Source: Corynebacterium coyleae
GTDB lineage: Bacteria; Actinomycetota; Actinomycetes; Mycobacteriales; Mycobacteriaceae
Assembly: GCF_030408635.1 (NCBI RefSeq)
Contig: NZ_CP047198.1
Location: forward strand, 434,001-498,000
Direction: 5' to 3'
Length of the DNA stretch: 64,000 bases
Positions within the stretch are counted from its first letter, which is position 1, and each line of letters starts with the position of its first letter. The notes beneath the pieces are model-generated. The model saw only the letters and a list, made by a program, of their open reading frames with translations, made no database searches and had not been told where the DNA came from. The translations under genes and the position numbers were made by a program. Positions 40,452-48,703 of this stretch are shown piece by piece.

Positions 40452-40461
40452 GATAGGGGAC

Positions 40462-41589
40462 ATGTCTGCGTTGTATCCTCGGCTGACCCGTGATCGTTCC
40501 CGCCGCGTTATTGCTGGCGTGGCGTCCGGGGCGGCTGACCTGCTCGGGGTGGACGTGAAATGGGTGCGTCTGTTTTTGGTTGCGGCGAGTTTCGCTGGTG
40601 GCTTCGGGGTGCTGCTGTACGCAGGTCTGTGGGTGTTTACCCCGGTTGCTGAAAGTGCTGCGCCGCGGCAGCGCCCGAGTGCGCTCGACATCTTCCTGGT
40701 GCTTGCAGGGTTCGCGGGTGCGTTGACGTCGCTGCAGATTTCCTCCGGTGCGGGCTCCATGGTGGTGTTCATCATCGGTGTGCTCATCGTCGGTGCAGTG
40801 ATCGCGTTGCAGGCGTATGACCGTGGCACGGATTCGTGGGGCAACATCGCAGCGTTGTCCTTGGGTGCGCTATTGGTCATGAGCGGGGTGCTGGCTGTGG
40901 CACTCCTTGGGGAGAGTGCCGGGGTCGCCGGTGTGGTTGTTTCCGTGCTGGTGACGGTGCTTGGTGTCGGGGTGCTTGTGGTGCCGCTGATTGCCAAGTT
41001 GGCCAACTCGCTTGTCGCGGAGCGTGAGGCGAAAGCGGTGGCGGATCAGCGCGCGGAGATCGCCTCGCGCCTGCACGATTCAGTGCTGCAGACCTTGGCG
41101 TTGATCCAGCGTCAGGCGGATGATCCGGACGAGGTGGTGCGCCTTGCCCGTGGTCAGGAGCGCGAACTTCGGGCATGGCTTTTCGACGACACCGTGTCCA
41201 ACCACACCACCACCTTCGCCGCGTTGCACAAGGCCGCAGGCGAGGTCGAGGATGCCTACGGGGTCGTGATTCAACCGGTCACGGTGGGCGAGGATATTCC
41301 TTTCGACGAGCGCACCGAAGCGGTCGTGCTCGCCGCCCGGGAAGCGATGGTCAACGCCGCAAAGCATGCCGGGGTGGATTCGATTGACGTCTACGCCGAG
41401 CACCTCGCGGGCAGGCTCGAGGTGTTCGTGCGCGACCGGGGTGCCGGCTTCGACCCGGATCGGGTGCCTGCGGACCGGCACGGGCTGCGCGATTCCATCG
41501 TGGGCCGGGTTGAGCGGGTTGGGGGAGAGGTGCACGTGGTGTCGTCGATAGGCAATGGCTCCGAGATCGAACTAGCGTTAGACCTATGA
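40462..41589 (+). CDS. esrS: PspC-type sensor histidine kinase EsrS
   Basis: A 375-residue sensor kinase of the DesK/NarX (HisKA_3) class. It begins with a PspC segment (RRVIAGVASGAADLLGVDVKWVRLFLV) and about five transmembrane helices. The phosphoacceptor region is RLHDSVLQTLALIQRQ (His about 205), and the ATPase domain has REAMVNAAKHAG and DRGAGFD motifs. Its stop overlaps the start of the response regulator (ATGA). Location and architecture match C. glutamicum EsrS, which senses cell-envelope stress. Confidence 0.88.
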   Translation: MSALYPRLTRDRSRRVIAGVASGAADLLGVDVKWVRLFLVAASFAGGFGVLLYAGLWVFTPVAESAAPRQRPSALDIFLVLAGFAGALTSLQISSGAGSMVVFIIGVLIVGAVIALQAYDRGTDSWGNIAALSLGALLVMSGVLAVALLGESAGVAGVVVSVLVTVLGVGVLVVPLIAKLANSLVAEREAKAVADQRAEIASRLHDSVLQTLALIQRQADDPDEVVRLARGQERELRAWLFDDTVSNHTTTFAALHKAAGEVEDAYGVVIQPVTVGEDIPFDERTEAVVLAAREAMVNAAKHAGVDSIDVYAEHLAGRLEVFVRDRGAGFDPDRVPADRHGLRDSIVGRVERVGGEVHVVSSIGNGSEIELALDL

Positions 41590-42221
41590 CGCGCGTGTTT
41601 CTGGTGGACGATCACTCGGTGTTTCGGGCCGGGGTGAAAGCCGAGCTGGCTGCCGCAGGTAACGGCCAGCTGGAGGTTGTCGGGGAGGCGGGCACGGTTG
41701 CGGAGGCGGTGCGCGGGATCGAAAAGACGCAGCCAGATGTGGTGCTGTTGGACGTGCACATGCCCGACGGTGGTGGGTTGGCTGTGCTCAAACGCGCGCC
41801 GGGGCCTGCGTATTTAGCGTTGAGTGTCTCCGACGCCGCTGAGGATGTTATTGCGCTGATCCGTGCCGGGGCGCGTGGGTACGTGACCAAGAACATCGCA
41901 GGGACAGAACTTGCGGAGGCGATTGAGCGGGTGCGCGGCGGAGACGCATACTTCTCGCCGCGGCTTGCCGGGTTTGTGCTCGACGCGTTTGCCTCTGGTC
42001 CGGTTGTGGAGGAGGACGACCCGGCGGTGGACTCGCTGACCCGGCGTGAACTTGAGGTGTTGCGGCTGCTTGCGCGTGGTTACACCTACAAGGAAATCGC
42101 CGAGCGGCTGTTCATTTCGGTGAAGACGGTGGAGACGCACGCCTCCAACATTTTGCGCAAGACGCAGACGTCGAACCGCCACCAGTTGACCCGGTGGGCG
42201 GTTGCGCGCGACTTAGGGTAG
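41586..42221 (+). CDS. esrR: NarL-family response regulator EsrR
   Basis: A 211-residue response regulator. The receiver domain has the acidic pocket VFLVDDH and phosphoacceptor Asp of VVLLDVHMPDGGG (about 56). The C-terminal LuxR-type helix-turn-helix is LTRRELEVLRLLARGYTYKEIAERLFISVKTVETHASNIL (about 148-190). It is co-translated with esrS. It probably binds the paired inverted repeats in the esrI/esrS intergenic region. Confidence 0.92.
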   Translation: MTRVFLVDDHSVFRAGVKAELAAAGNGQLEVVGEAGTVAEAVRGIEKTQPDVVLLDVHMPDGGGLAVLKRAPGPAYLALSVSDAAEDVIALIRAGARGYVTKNIAGTELAEAIERVRGGDAYFSPRLAGFVLDAFASGPVVEEDDPAVDSLTRRELEVLRLLARGYTYKEIAERLFISVKTVETHASNILRKTQTSNRHQLTRWAVARDLG

Positions 42222-42241
42222 CGCTCCAGGAAATTTGGCAA

Positions 42242-42454
42242 TCAACTAATTGTGGCTGCCTTTTCTTCATCCGGCCACACCGTCACTGCTTTGTATGTGT
42301 AGTAGACACACGCTACGAAGACAACAATATTTCCAAAGATGAGCCACTGCGGTGCATCGTTCGGCAGAACTATCTGGAGAACAGCACTCACTAAACAAAG
42401 CATGGCAATGTTCGTACTCAACGCAATGATCAGCATTCTGCGTCCAAGGCTCAT
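42242..42454 (-). CDS. Small two-helix membrane protein (possible immunity partner)
   Basis: A 70-residue protein with two hydrophobic helices (MLIIALSTNIAMLCLVSAVLQIVL and WLIFGNIVVFVACVYYTYKAVTVW) joined by a short NDAPQ loop, and a charged tail DEEKAATIS. The ATG follows AAGGAACGAA. It starts 30 bp after the stop of the secreted-protein gene on the same strand, so the two form a transcription unit. Base composition is lower in GC than the flanks. No family was recognised. Small two-helix proteins beside bacteriocin precursors often give immunity, which is only a hypothesis here. Confidence 0.65.
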   Translation of the reverse strand: MSLGRRMLIIALSTNIAMLCLVSAVLQIVLPNDAPQWLIFGNIVVFVACVYYTYKAVTVWPDEEKAATIS

Positions 42455-42484
42455 TTCGTTCCTTACTGTTCGTGGTACTTATAT

Positions 42485-43084
42485 TTATCCGCACTGATCA
42501 GCAGCGGTTACGATAGAACCAGATGCGGTTGCCATGGTAGCTGCAGCCATCATAGGGCCAATAGGACCTGTGAGCGGCGCAGTGGCGACTCCGACTGCAG
42601 ATGCTGTAGTCCCTCCGATCCCTACGAGGATGGCCCCCACACACCCAGCAGTAGACCGAGGTTGAATGAGGGCGGCATCGACTAACTCTGGATCAACGTT
42701 CGTTGAATACTTTGCAGTGATCTGGTCACCTTCAACCGAGTATTCGATGTTTACTTTCTCTCCAGTAGTGAGAGTCTTTGAAGTGGGCAGAGCTTCTTCT
42801 TCGCCCTTCGGGCTTTCTACAAATACTGTGTCCGCTTCTTTGCGAACGTTACCGTTTACTACTTCAGCGGAATATCCGCTCTCATCAGCGTCATTGATTA
42901 CGAGAAGCGCTTGTCGCTCCTCTTGTGCCTTAGCAATCCTTTCCTCAAGGACATCATTTCCCGCCCCGGTGCTAGTTGGCTGCTGAACCTCGTTCTGAGA
43001 AATCTCTGCGGACGTAGCGACTGGCATTGGTACGAGCACAGAAGCTAGAGCGATAGAAGTAGCAAGCTTAGTTCCAAACTTCAA
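42485..43084 (-). CDS. Secreted precursor-like protein with hydrophobic two-cysteine C-terminus
   Basis: A 199-residue exported protein. A signal peptide (MKFGTKLATSIALASVLVPMPVATSAE) is followed by a hydrophilic acidic middle (about residues 28-140). The last ~56 residues are Gly/Ala/Thr-rich and hydrophobic, bracketed by two cysteines (STAGCVGAILVGIGG and the final AADQCG). Such a leader, propeptide and hydrophobic Cys-bounded tail is reminiscent of processed bacteriocin precursors, but no known family was identified. TTG start with AGAGG upstream. The gene and its small membrane neighbour have lower GC than surrounding genes, suggesting transfer. Confidence 0.65.
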   Translation of the reverse strand: MKFGTKLATSIALASVLVPMPVATSAEISQNEVQQPTSTGAGNDVLEERIAKAQEERQALLVINDADESGYSAEVVNGNVRKEADTVFVESPKGEEEALPTSKTLTTGEKVNIEYSVEGDQITAKYSTNVDPELVDAALIQPRSTAGCVGAILVGIGGTTASAVGVATAPLTGPIGPMMAAATMATASGSIVTAADQCG

Positions 43085-43173
43085 GGAAAAACCTCTTTCT
43101 GAATTCTCGAAAACGAATGAATGTAGGTAGACGATAACACGTTCGCTTAATCTAGTGCCGGCCTAGAACAGGC

Positions 43174-45051
43174 CTAGAGCACGCGCGCCTGGGTGAGCAG
43201 CGACAACGCAGTTTTGTCGGTTTCTTGCAGCATGAGCGGGTTCGTGCCCGGCATCGGCGAGATCGTCGTGTCCGCCCACTGCTTGCCGGTCGGGATGCCC
43301 ACGATGTGCAGGCGGGGATCCAGGGCGCCGTCGGGGTGGACGGCGCGGCGGGTGTCCGCGTCGGTTTCGGGTGAGGCGGTGTGGGCGAAGGGGCGGACGC
43401 GGTTGGCGTCGACAAGCGAGCGCACCAGCGGGTCCTTGGTGTTGCGGATGTCCGGGCCAGGCAGGAACGCGTCGGCGAGTGCAGTCGCGGTGGTGGTGCG
43501 CCCGTGGCTTGCGGCGGTGAATGCGCCTTCTTGCGTATCGACGACCGGCTGCGGGCCCAGGAACGTCACCAGGCCGGCGTCTGCAAGTGCAAGCAGTTCG
43601 CGGGTGCGGAACAGTGGCGGGCCGGAGCCGACCATCTGACCGAACGCCATGTACTGCGAGCGGGCCACCTCCGGGGTGCCTTTGCCGTTTTCGGTGGCGA
43701 TGGCGCTGGGTTTGCGGCCGGCTGAAATCGCCCACAGCCCGGCCTTGATCGGGGAGTCCCAGGCGGCGACGGCCTCGGCGATGTCGCCCGCCATGGAGTC
43801 GGTGACCACGCGCTGGAGTTCGTCCAGGCTGAGATCTTCCGTGCCGGCGAGCGGGTCGACCCAGGCAGCCATGTCGAACGGTTCGGTGCTTGTGCCCTCG
43901 AGTGCTTCGGTCAGGGCGCGGGCGACCGGCAGGATGTCCTCGGGGGAGGCGTGGACGGCCAGGTCGGTGTCGTCGATACGCGTGATGATCTCCTCGAGCG
44001 GCACCTTCAGCGCCTCGGGGCGCACGCGCGCGAGGGTGCGGTAGTACTCGGCGAAGGCATCGCGGGCGAGCGCTGGCCACAGGGTGCGGCCGAACGACAA
44101 GGTGCCGCTGCCGGGCTCGGCAGGGTTGGCATCGATGGCTGCGCGCAGGCGTGACAAATCGGCCTTTGGCGGCAGCGAGTTGTACTCGGACTTAGGCAGG
44201 TAGGGGTAGCCGCGGCCGGAGGTGACTACGAAGTGGGGTTCCTCGCCGGTGGCGTCGTAACGCAAACCGGAGCGGGCCGTGTCGTCCTCGAAGAAGCGGC
44301 CGCCCCGGTTGATGGTGGTCAGCGCCATGAGGTCGAAAAAGCCCATGCCCATACCGCGCACGAGCAGGCGCTCGCCCTCGCCGATGCGGTCCACGTCCTG
44401 CTCAACCGGGTTGCCGGGCGGGATGTAGGTCAGGCCAGATTTGGCAAAGGCCTGCTGTGCCGGGGTTGGGGCGGGCAACACCCAACCGGAGGCGACCACG
44501 GTGGCGTCGGCGTGGATCAACGTGCCATCTGCAAGCAAGATCGCGTCGCGGCCTCCGTCGCTGTACAGCGACATCGCGCGGAACTGGTGCTCAACCACGG
44601 TGACGGAGTCCGGCAGCTCGGCCAGCGCAACCTGCCACACCCAGCGCAAGTACTCGCCATACAACGCGCGCGACGGATTAGATTCAGGCCGCGTCACACG
44701 GATTTCAGCGTCGAAGGTGCTGGGGACGGCCGGCGGGTGGTCGCTGATAAGCGGATGCGCGAATTCGCCGCGAAGCGCCTGGATCCACTCAAACATGGTG
44801 GGGCCTTCGAGCACAGGTGCGGTGACGGTCGCGCCGGGCTCGGTGAACAGGGTCACCGCGCCAGCCAGGGTGTTCATGCACAGTGTGCGGGTTTGTTTGG
44901 TGTCCCAGATGCGGCCGGCGCCGAGCTGGGCGTCGTCGATGATGTGCAACGTCAGTGGTGTGGCGCCACGGTCGTTGAGGAAGGCTGCGATGCGCTCGGT
45001 GATGGAGATGCCTCGCGGTCCTGCTCCGACGATGGCGATGTCTGCTCCCAC
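43174..45051 (-). CDS. FAD/NAD(P)-binding protein
   Basis: A 625-residue flavoprotein. The N-terminal dinucleotide-binding motif is IAIVGAGPRGISITERI (about residues 6-22), and later LCMNTLAGAVTLFT and SGRGYPYLPKSEYN segments resemble the NAD_binding_9 type of FAD-dependent enzyme. No membrane helix. GTG start after TGGAGG. It is divergent from an ABC transporter operon that ends in a carboxymuconolactone decarboxylase-like gene. The combination suggests uptake and redox processing of a small organic compound; the substrate is unknown. Confidence 0.8.
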   Translation of the reverse strand: MGADIAIVGAGPRGISITERIAAFLNDRGATPLTLHIIDDAQLGAGRIWDTKQTRTLCMNTLAGAVTLFTEPGATVTAPVLEGPTMFEWIQALRGEFAHPLISDHPPAVPSTFDAEIRVTRPESNPSRALYGEYLRWVWQVALAELPDSVTVVEHQFRAMSLYSDGGRDAILLADGTLIHADATVVASGWVLPAPTPAQQAFAKSGLTYIPPGNPVEQDVDRIGEGERLLVRGMGMGFFDLMALTTINRGGRFFEDDTARSGLRYDATGEEPHFVVTSGRGYPYLPKSEYNSLPPKADLSRLRAAIDANPAEPGSGTLSFGRTLWPALARDAFAEYYRTLARVRPEALKVPLEEIITRIDDTDLAVHASPEDILPVARALTEALEGTSTEPFDMAAWVDPLAGTEDLSLDELQRVVTDSMAGDIAEAVAAWDSPIKAGLWAISAGRKPSAIATENGKGTPEVARSQYMAFGQMVGSGPPLFRTRELLALADAGLVTFLGPQPVVDTQEGAFTAASHGRTTTATALADAFLPGPDIRNTKDPLVRSLVDANRVRPFAHTASPETDADTRRAVHPDGALDPRLHIVGIPTGKQWADTTISPMPGTNPLMLQETDKTALSLLTQARVL

Positions 45052-45093
45052 AGCGATGTACCTCCACGATTTCGATGAATCTTTATAACGTGT

Positions 45094-45111
45094 ATAGACT
45101 GCGCAGTCTAT
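45094..45111. promoter_or_regulatory. Perfect 18-bp palindrome between divergent flavoprotein and transporter genes
   Basis: ATAGACTGCGCAGTCTAT is a perfect palindrome in the 128-bp intergenic region, 43 bp from the flavoprotein start and 69 bp from the binding-protein start. It is placed to act as a shared operator, for example for a TetR-type repressor. No regulator gene adjoins it. Confidence 0.65.
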
Positions 45112-45179
45112 TAAGAAAGAACCGAATTGTCTAAAAGTGGTATGGTGCCGAAAACCACAAGGGAAAAGAGGACGATAAC

Positions 45180-46826
45180 GTGCCGAAGAAAACGGTTGCG
45201 GCCCCAGTTGTACTTGTAGGTGCAGTTGCCCTGCTGAGCGGCTGCACCGCAGGGGGTGGCGCTGAATCTCACGCAGAGGGTGACAATGTGCTCACCTATC
45301 TGGAATCCAACTGGTTTAACAGCCTCTACCCGCCGGCTGCCGGGTTTTACCCCAACGGCGGTGTGGTCAATCAGTTAACAGACAGGTTGCTCTACCAAGA
45401 CCCTGAAACGCTCGAACTCCAGCCGTGGATTGCCACCGACCTGCCGGAGATCAACGAGGACGCCACCGTGTTCACCTTCGATATCCGCACGGATGTGACC
45501 TACTCCGACGGCACACCGATGACCGCGCAGAACATCGTGGACAACTTCGACCTCTACGGCCAGGGCGACAAGGATCGCCTGCTCAACGTCTCGGAGCAGA
45601 TCTCCAACTACGACTACGGCGAAGTTGTCGACGAGGACACGGTTCGCTTCCACTTCACCGCACCTTCTCCGGGCTTCGCGCAGGCTACGTCCTCGTACAA
45701 CGCGGGCCTGCTGGCGGATTCCTCCCTGCAGCTGCGCAACGAGGACTTCGGCCCAGGCGGGGCGGCGAATGTGATCGGTTCGGGCCCCTTTGTCGTCGAT
45801 AGTGAAACGCTGGGTACTGACCTTGTGCTGAAAACGCGCGAGGATTACGACTGGGCGCCACCGTCGCTCGAGCACCAGGGCCGGGCGCGCATTGACGGCA
45901 TCCACTACACCCTCGCCGCCGAAGAAGCCGTCCGCTCCGGCGCGTTGCTGTCCGGCCAAGCGGACGCCGCGCGCACGATCTCTCCGCCAGTGGAGCGGCA
46001 CCTGGAAGACCAGGGCGTGCAGATTGTCGCTGCCGCAGCCAACGGTATGAACAATCAGTTTGCCTTCCGCTTCAACCACCCATTGCTGCAGGACATTCGA
46101 GTACGTAAGGCGATTATTCATGGTGTGAACCGCGAGGAAATCGTCCGCATTCTGCTGTCGGATTCCTACCCGTTAGCCACCGCGCCGATGACCTCGAGTG
46201 CCCTTGGCTACGCGGAGCAGCCCGGCGCGTACACGTTCGATCCCGATCAGGCGCGTGCGCTTCTCGACGACGCCGGCTGGACCCCCGGCCCCGACGGCAT
46301 CCGCGTGAAAGACGGGCAGCGGTTGAGCCTGTCGGTCAACCACGCGCTGCCGCAGCCGCGCTCGAAGGAGATTGTCACGATGGTGCAGTCGGACCTGCGT
46401 GACCTCGGCATTGAGTTGAACATGGTGGCCGGTGACCGTGCCACGCAAAACGCAGCGCAGAAGGACATCAACCGTGTGCAGTTGATGCACACGATGGTGG
46501 GGCGTGCGGATTATGACGTGATTGAGTCGCACTTGTCGGTGAACCGCCGCGACTCGCTGCTGAACAACGCAGGAGATGGCACCCCAGTGGATGCCAAGCT
46601 CGAGGAGTTGTTGCAAAAGGTGGTTTCCACGCCGGACGATGCGGGCCGTGCGGCCGCGTCGAAGGCGGTGCAGGACTACCTCACCGAACAGGCCTACGTG
46701 CTGCCGTTGTTTGAGGAGCCGCAGGTGTACGCACTTGCGCCACACGTGAAGGGCTTTGTTACCGAATCGGTGGCCCGCCCGAGTTTCTACTCGGTGTACT
46801 TCGACCGTGATGGGGAGGACAACTAA
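45180..46826 (+). CDS. ABC transporter substrate-binding lipoprotein, family 5
   Basis: A 548-residue solute-binding lipoprotein of the peptide/nickel (SBP_bac_5) family. The signal peptide ends in the lipobox LLSGC. The body contains LTDRLLYQDPETLELQPWIATDLPEI and FDIRTDVTYSDGTPMTAQNIVDNFDLY, typical of the family. GTG start after AAGAGG. The next gene starts immediately after the stop. The set resembles the KPN_01854-type binding proteins that occur with CMD-domain enzymes, so the ligand may be a redox-active small molecule rather than a peptide. Confidence 0.88.
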   Translation: MPKKTVAAPVVLVGAVALLSGCTAGGGAESHAEGDNVLTYLESNWFNSLYPPAAGFYPNGGVVNQLTDRLLYQDPETLELQPWIATDLPEINEDATVFTFDIRTDVTYSDGTPMTAQNIVDNFDLYGQGDKDRLLNVSEQISNYDYGEVVDEDTVRFHFTAPSPGFAQATSSYNAGLLADSSLQLRNEDFGPGGAANVIGSGPFVVDSETLGTDLVLKTREDYDWAPPSLEHQGRARIDGIHYTLAAEEAVRSGALLSGQADAARTISPPVERHLEDQGVQIVAAAANGMNNQFAFRFNHPLLQDIRVRKAIIHGVNREEIVRILLSDSYPLATAPMTSSALGYAEQPGAYTFDPDQARALLDDAGWTPGPDGIRVKDGQRLSLSVNHALPQPRSKEIVTMVQSDLRDLGIELNMVAGDRATQNAAQKDINRVQLMHTMVGRADYDVIESHLSVNRRDSLLNNAGDGTPVDAKLEELLQKVVSTPDDAGRAAASKAVQDYLTEQAYVLPLFEEPQVYALAPHVKGFVTESVARPSFYSVYFDRDGEDN

Positions 46827-47819
46827 ATGAGTACCACTGTGCTGAAACGGATCGGGCAAGCGTTGCTTGTACTACTGCTTGCCTACACGCTTGCGTTCTT
46901 CCTGCTTTCCGCCCTGCCATCGGACGGCGTGGCCGCGCGCTATGCGGACCCCGCGCTTGGGCTGTCCCAGGCAGAGATCGAAGAGATCCGCGAGCAGATG
47001 GGCGTGGATAAACCGCTCGTCGAGCAGTACCTGGCCACCCTTGCCGGGCTGTTTACCGGCAACCTGGGGTTCTCGGTTGCCTCGGGCACGCCGGTGTTCG
47101 ACCTCATCGTCGACGCCGCACCACACACCTTTGCGCTGGCCGCGACCTCGATCGGTCTTGCCGTCATCGTCGCGCTGCTCACCGCATATGTGGCCACCCT
47201 GCCCGGCGGTGGCGCGCTGCGAAGCTTCTTCCGCGCACTGCCGTCGTTCATGGTGTCGCTGCCAGGTTTCTGGATCGCGATCCTGCTACTGCAGTTTTTC
47301 TCCTTCCAACGCGGTTGGGTCAACGTGGTCGACCCGACCCCGCTGGAAGGGCTGATCCTGCCGTCGCTCACCCTGGCCGTGCCCATGGCGGCACCGCTGA
47401 TGCAGGTGCTCATCCGGTCTATCGACGAAGTCCGCGCCCAACCATTCGTCCAAGTCATCCGTGCCCGCGGCGCCAGCGAAGCCCGCATCTTCTGGCGCGA
47501 CGTGCTGCGCAACTCACTACTGCCCGCCATCACCATGGCTGGCCTGCTGTTTGGTGAACTCGTCGGCGGGGCAGTGGTCACCGAAACCGTCTTCGGCCGC
47601 GCAGGTTTGGGTTCGCTGACCGTCAACGCGGTATCCAGCCGCGACATGCCAGTACTGCTCGGCGTGGTGCTCATCGCCGCGACCGCATACGTGCTGATCA
47701 ACCTCATCGTCGACCTGCTCTACCCGGTGCTTGATGTGCGCCTGCGGGATGCGGGGCCACAGAGCAACAAGGCTAAGAAGAGCACCGCTCAGGCTGCCGT
47801 GAAGGAGGGCGCCCGATGA
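46827..47819 (+). CDS. ABC transporter permease, DppB type
   Basis: A 330-residue inner permease with six helices. The long external loop after helix 1 (DGVAARYADPALGLSQAEIEEIREQMGVDKPLVEQYLATLAGLFTGNLGFS) is diagnostic of the DppB/OppB type. The cytoplasmic coupling motif is RARGASEARIFWRDVLRNSLLPAI. It abuts the binding-protein gene and overlaps the next permease by ATGA. Confidence 0.92.
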   Translation: MSTTVLKRIGQALLVLLLAYTLAFFLLSALPSDGVAARYADPALGLSQAEIEEIREQMGVDKPLVEQYLATLAGLFTGNLGFSVASGTPVFDLIVDAAPHTFALAATSIGLAVIVALLTAYVATLPGGGALRSFFRALPSFMVSLPGFWIAILLLQFFSFQRGWVNVVDPTPLEGLILPSLTLAVPMAAPLMQVLIRSIDEVRAQPFVQVIRARGASEARIFWRDVLRNSLLPAITMAGLLFGELVGGAVVTETVFGRAGLGSLTVNAVSSRDMPVLLGVVLIAATAYVLINLIVDLLYPVLDVRLRDAGPQSNKAKKSTAQAAVKEGAR

Positions 47820-48703
47820 CAACACAAACAACACAAGCAGCAACGAATCCTGTTGCGCGGGCGAATACGCGCGCTGGCGTGCGGGCGAAGTCGCGCAAGA
47901 ACCGCCGGTGGCGCTCGCCGGCGACGTTCCTGTCGCTGATCGTCCTGGTCATCGCTGCCCTGTGGGCGCTGCTGCCGGGTGTGTTTGCCACCTACGACCC
48001 GTACAAGGGCGTGGATGTGGCGCTGCTCGCGCCGAATAGTGAGCACATCTTCGGTACCGACGCCGTGGGCCGCGACGTGTACTCGCGCGTGGTTTACGGC
48101 GCACGCCAGTCGCTGCTCGGCGCGCTGATCGCCGTGGTGGTCGGCCTGGTCCTGGGTACGCTCATTGGCCTGGTTGCAGGTACGCAGCGTGGCTGGGTAG
48201 AGACCGTGCTGATGCGGTTCGTGGACGTGCTGCTGGCTATCCCGGGCATTTTGCTTTCGCTGTCCATCATCATCGTCACCGGTTTCGGTTCGCTGCAGGC
48301 GGCGTTTGCTGTTGGTATGACATCGGTGGCCACGTTCGCTCGTTTGGCTCGCTCGCAGGTGATCCAGATTGCCGGTGCGGACTTCGTCGAGGCTGCCTAC
48401 GGCTCTGGCGCAACCCAGACCCAGGTGTTGTTCCGCCACGTGCTGCCCAACTCGCTGACCCCAGTGTTGGCGCTGGCTGCGCTGCAGTTCGGCACCGCAA
48501 TCCTGCAGTTGTCCATCCTTGGCTTCCTGGGCTACGGCGCACCGCCACCAGTGCCGGAGTGGGGACTGTTGATCGCGGAAGGCCGCGACTTTATGTCCAC
48601 CGCCTGGTGGCTGATCCTGCTGCCGGGTCTGGCCATTGTGGCCACCGTGATGTCCACCAACCACATCTCCCAGGTCATCCAGACAGAAGGTGATGCGAAG
48701 TGA
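47816..48703 (+). CDS. ABC transporter permease, DppC type
   Basis: A 295-residue permease with a basic N-terminus, a first helix (FLSLIVLVIAALWALLPGVF) and five further helices. The segment HIFGTDAVGRDVYSRVVYGARQSLLGALIAV is the classic DppC/OppC signature, and the coupling motif is AAYGSGATQTQVLFRHVLPNSLTPV. Start and stop both overlap neighbours, giving strict operon coupling. Confidence 0.92.
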   Translation: MTTQTTQAATNPVARANTRAGVRAKSRKNRRWRSPATFLSLIVLVIAALWALLPGVFATYDPYKGVDVALLAPNSEHIFGTDAVGRDVYSRVVYGARQSLLGALIAVVVGLVLGTLIGLVAGTQRGWVETVLMRFVDVLLAIPGILLSLSIIIVTGFGSLQAAFAVGMTSVATFARLARSQVIQIAGADFVEAAYGSGATQTQVLFRHVLPNSLTPVLALAALQFGTAILQLSILGFLGYGAPPPVPEWGLLIAEGRDFMSTAWWLILLPGLAIVATVMSTNHISQVIQTEGDAK

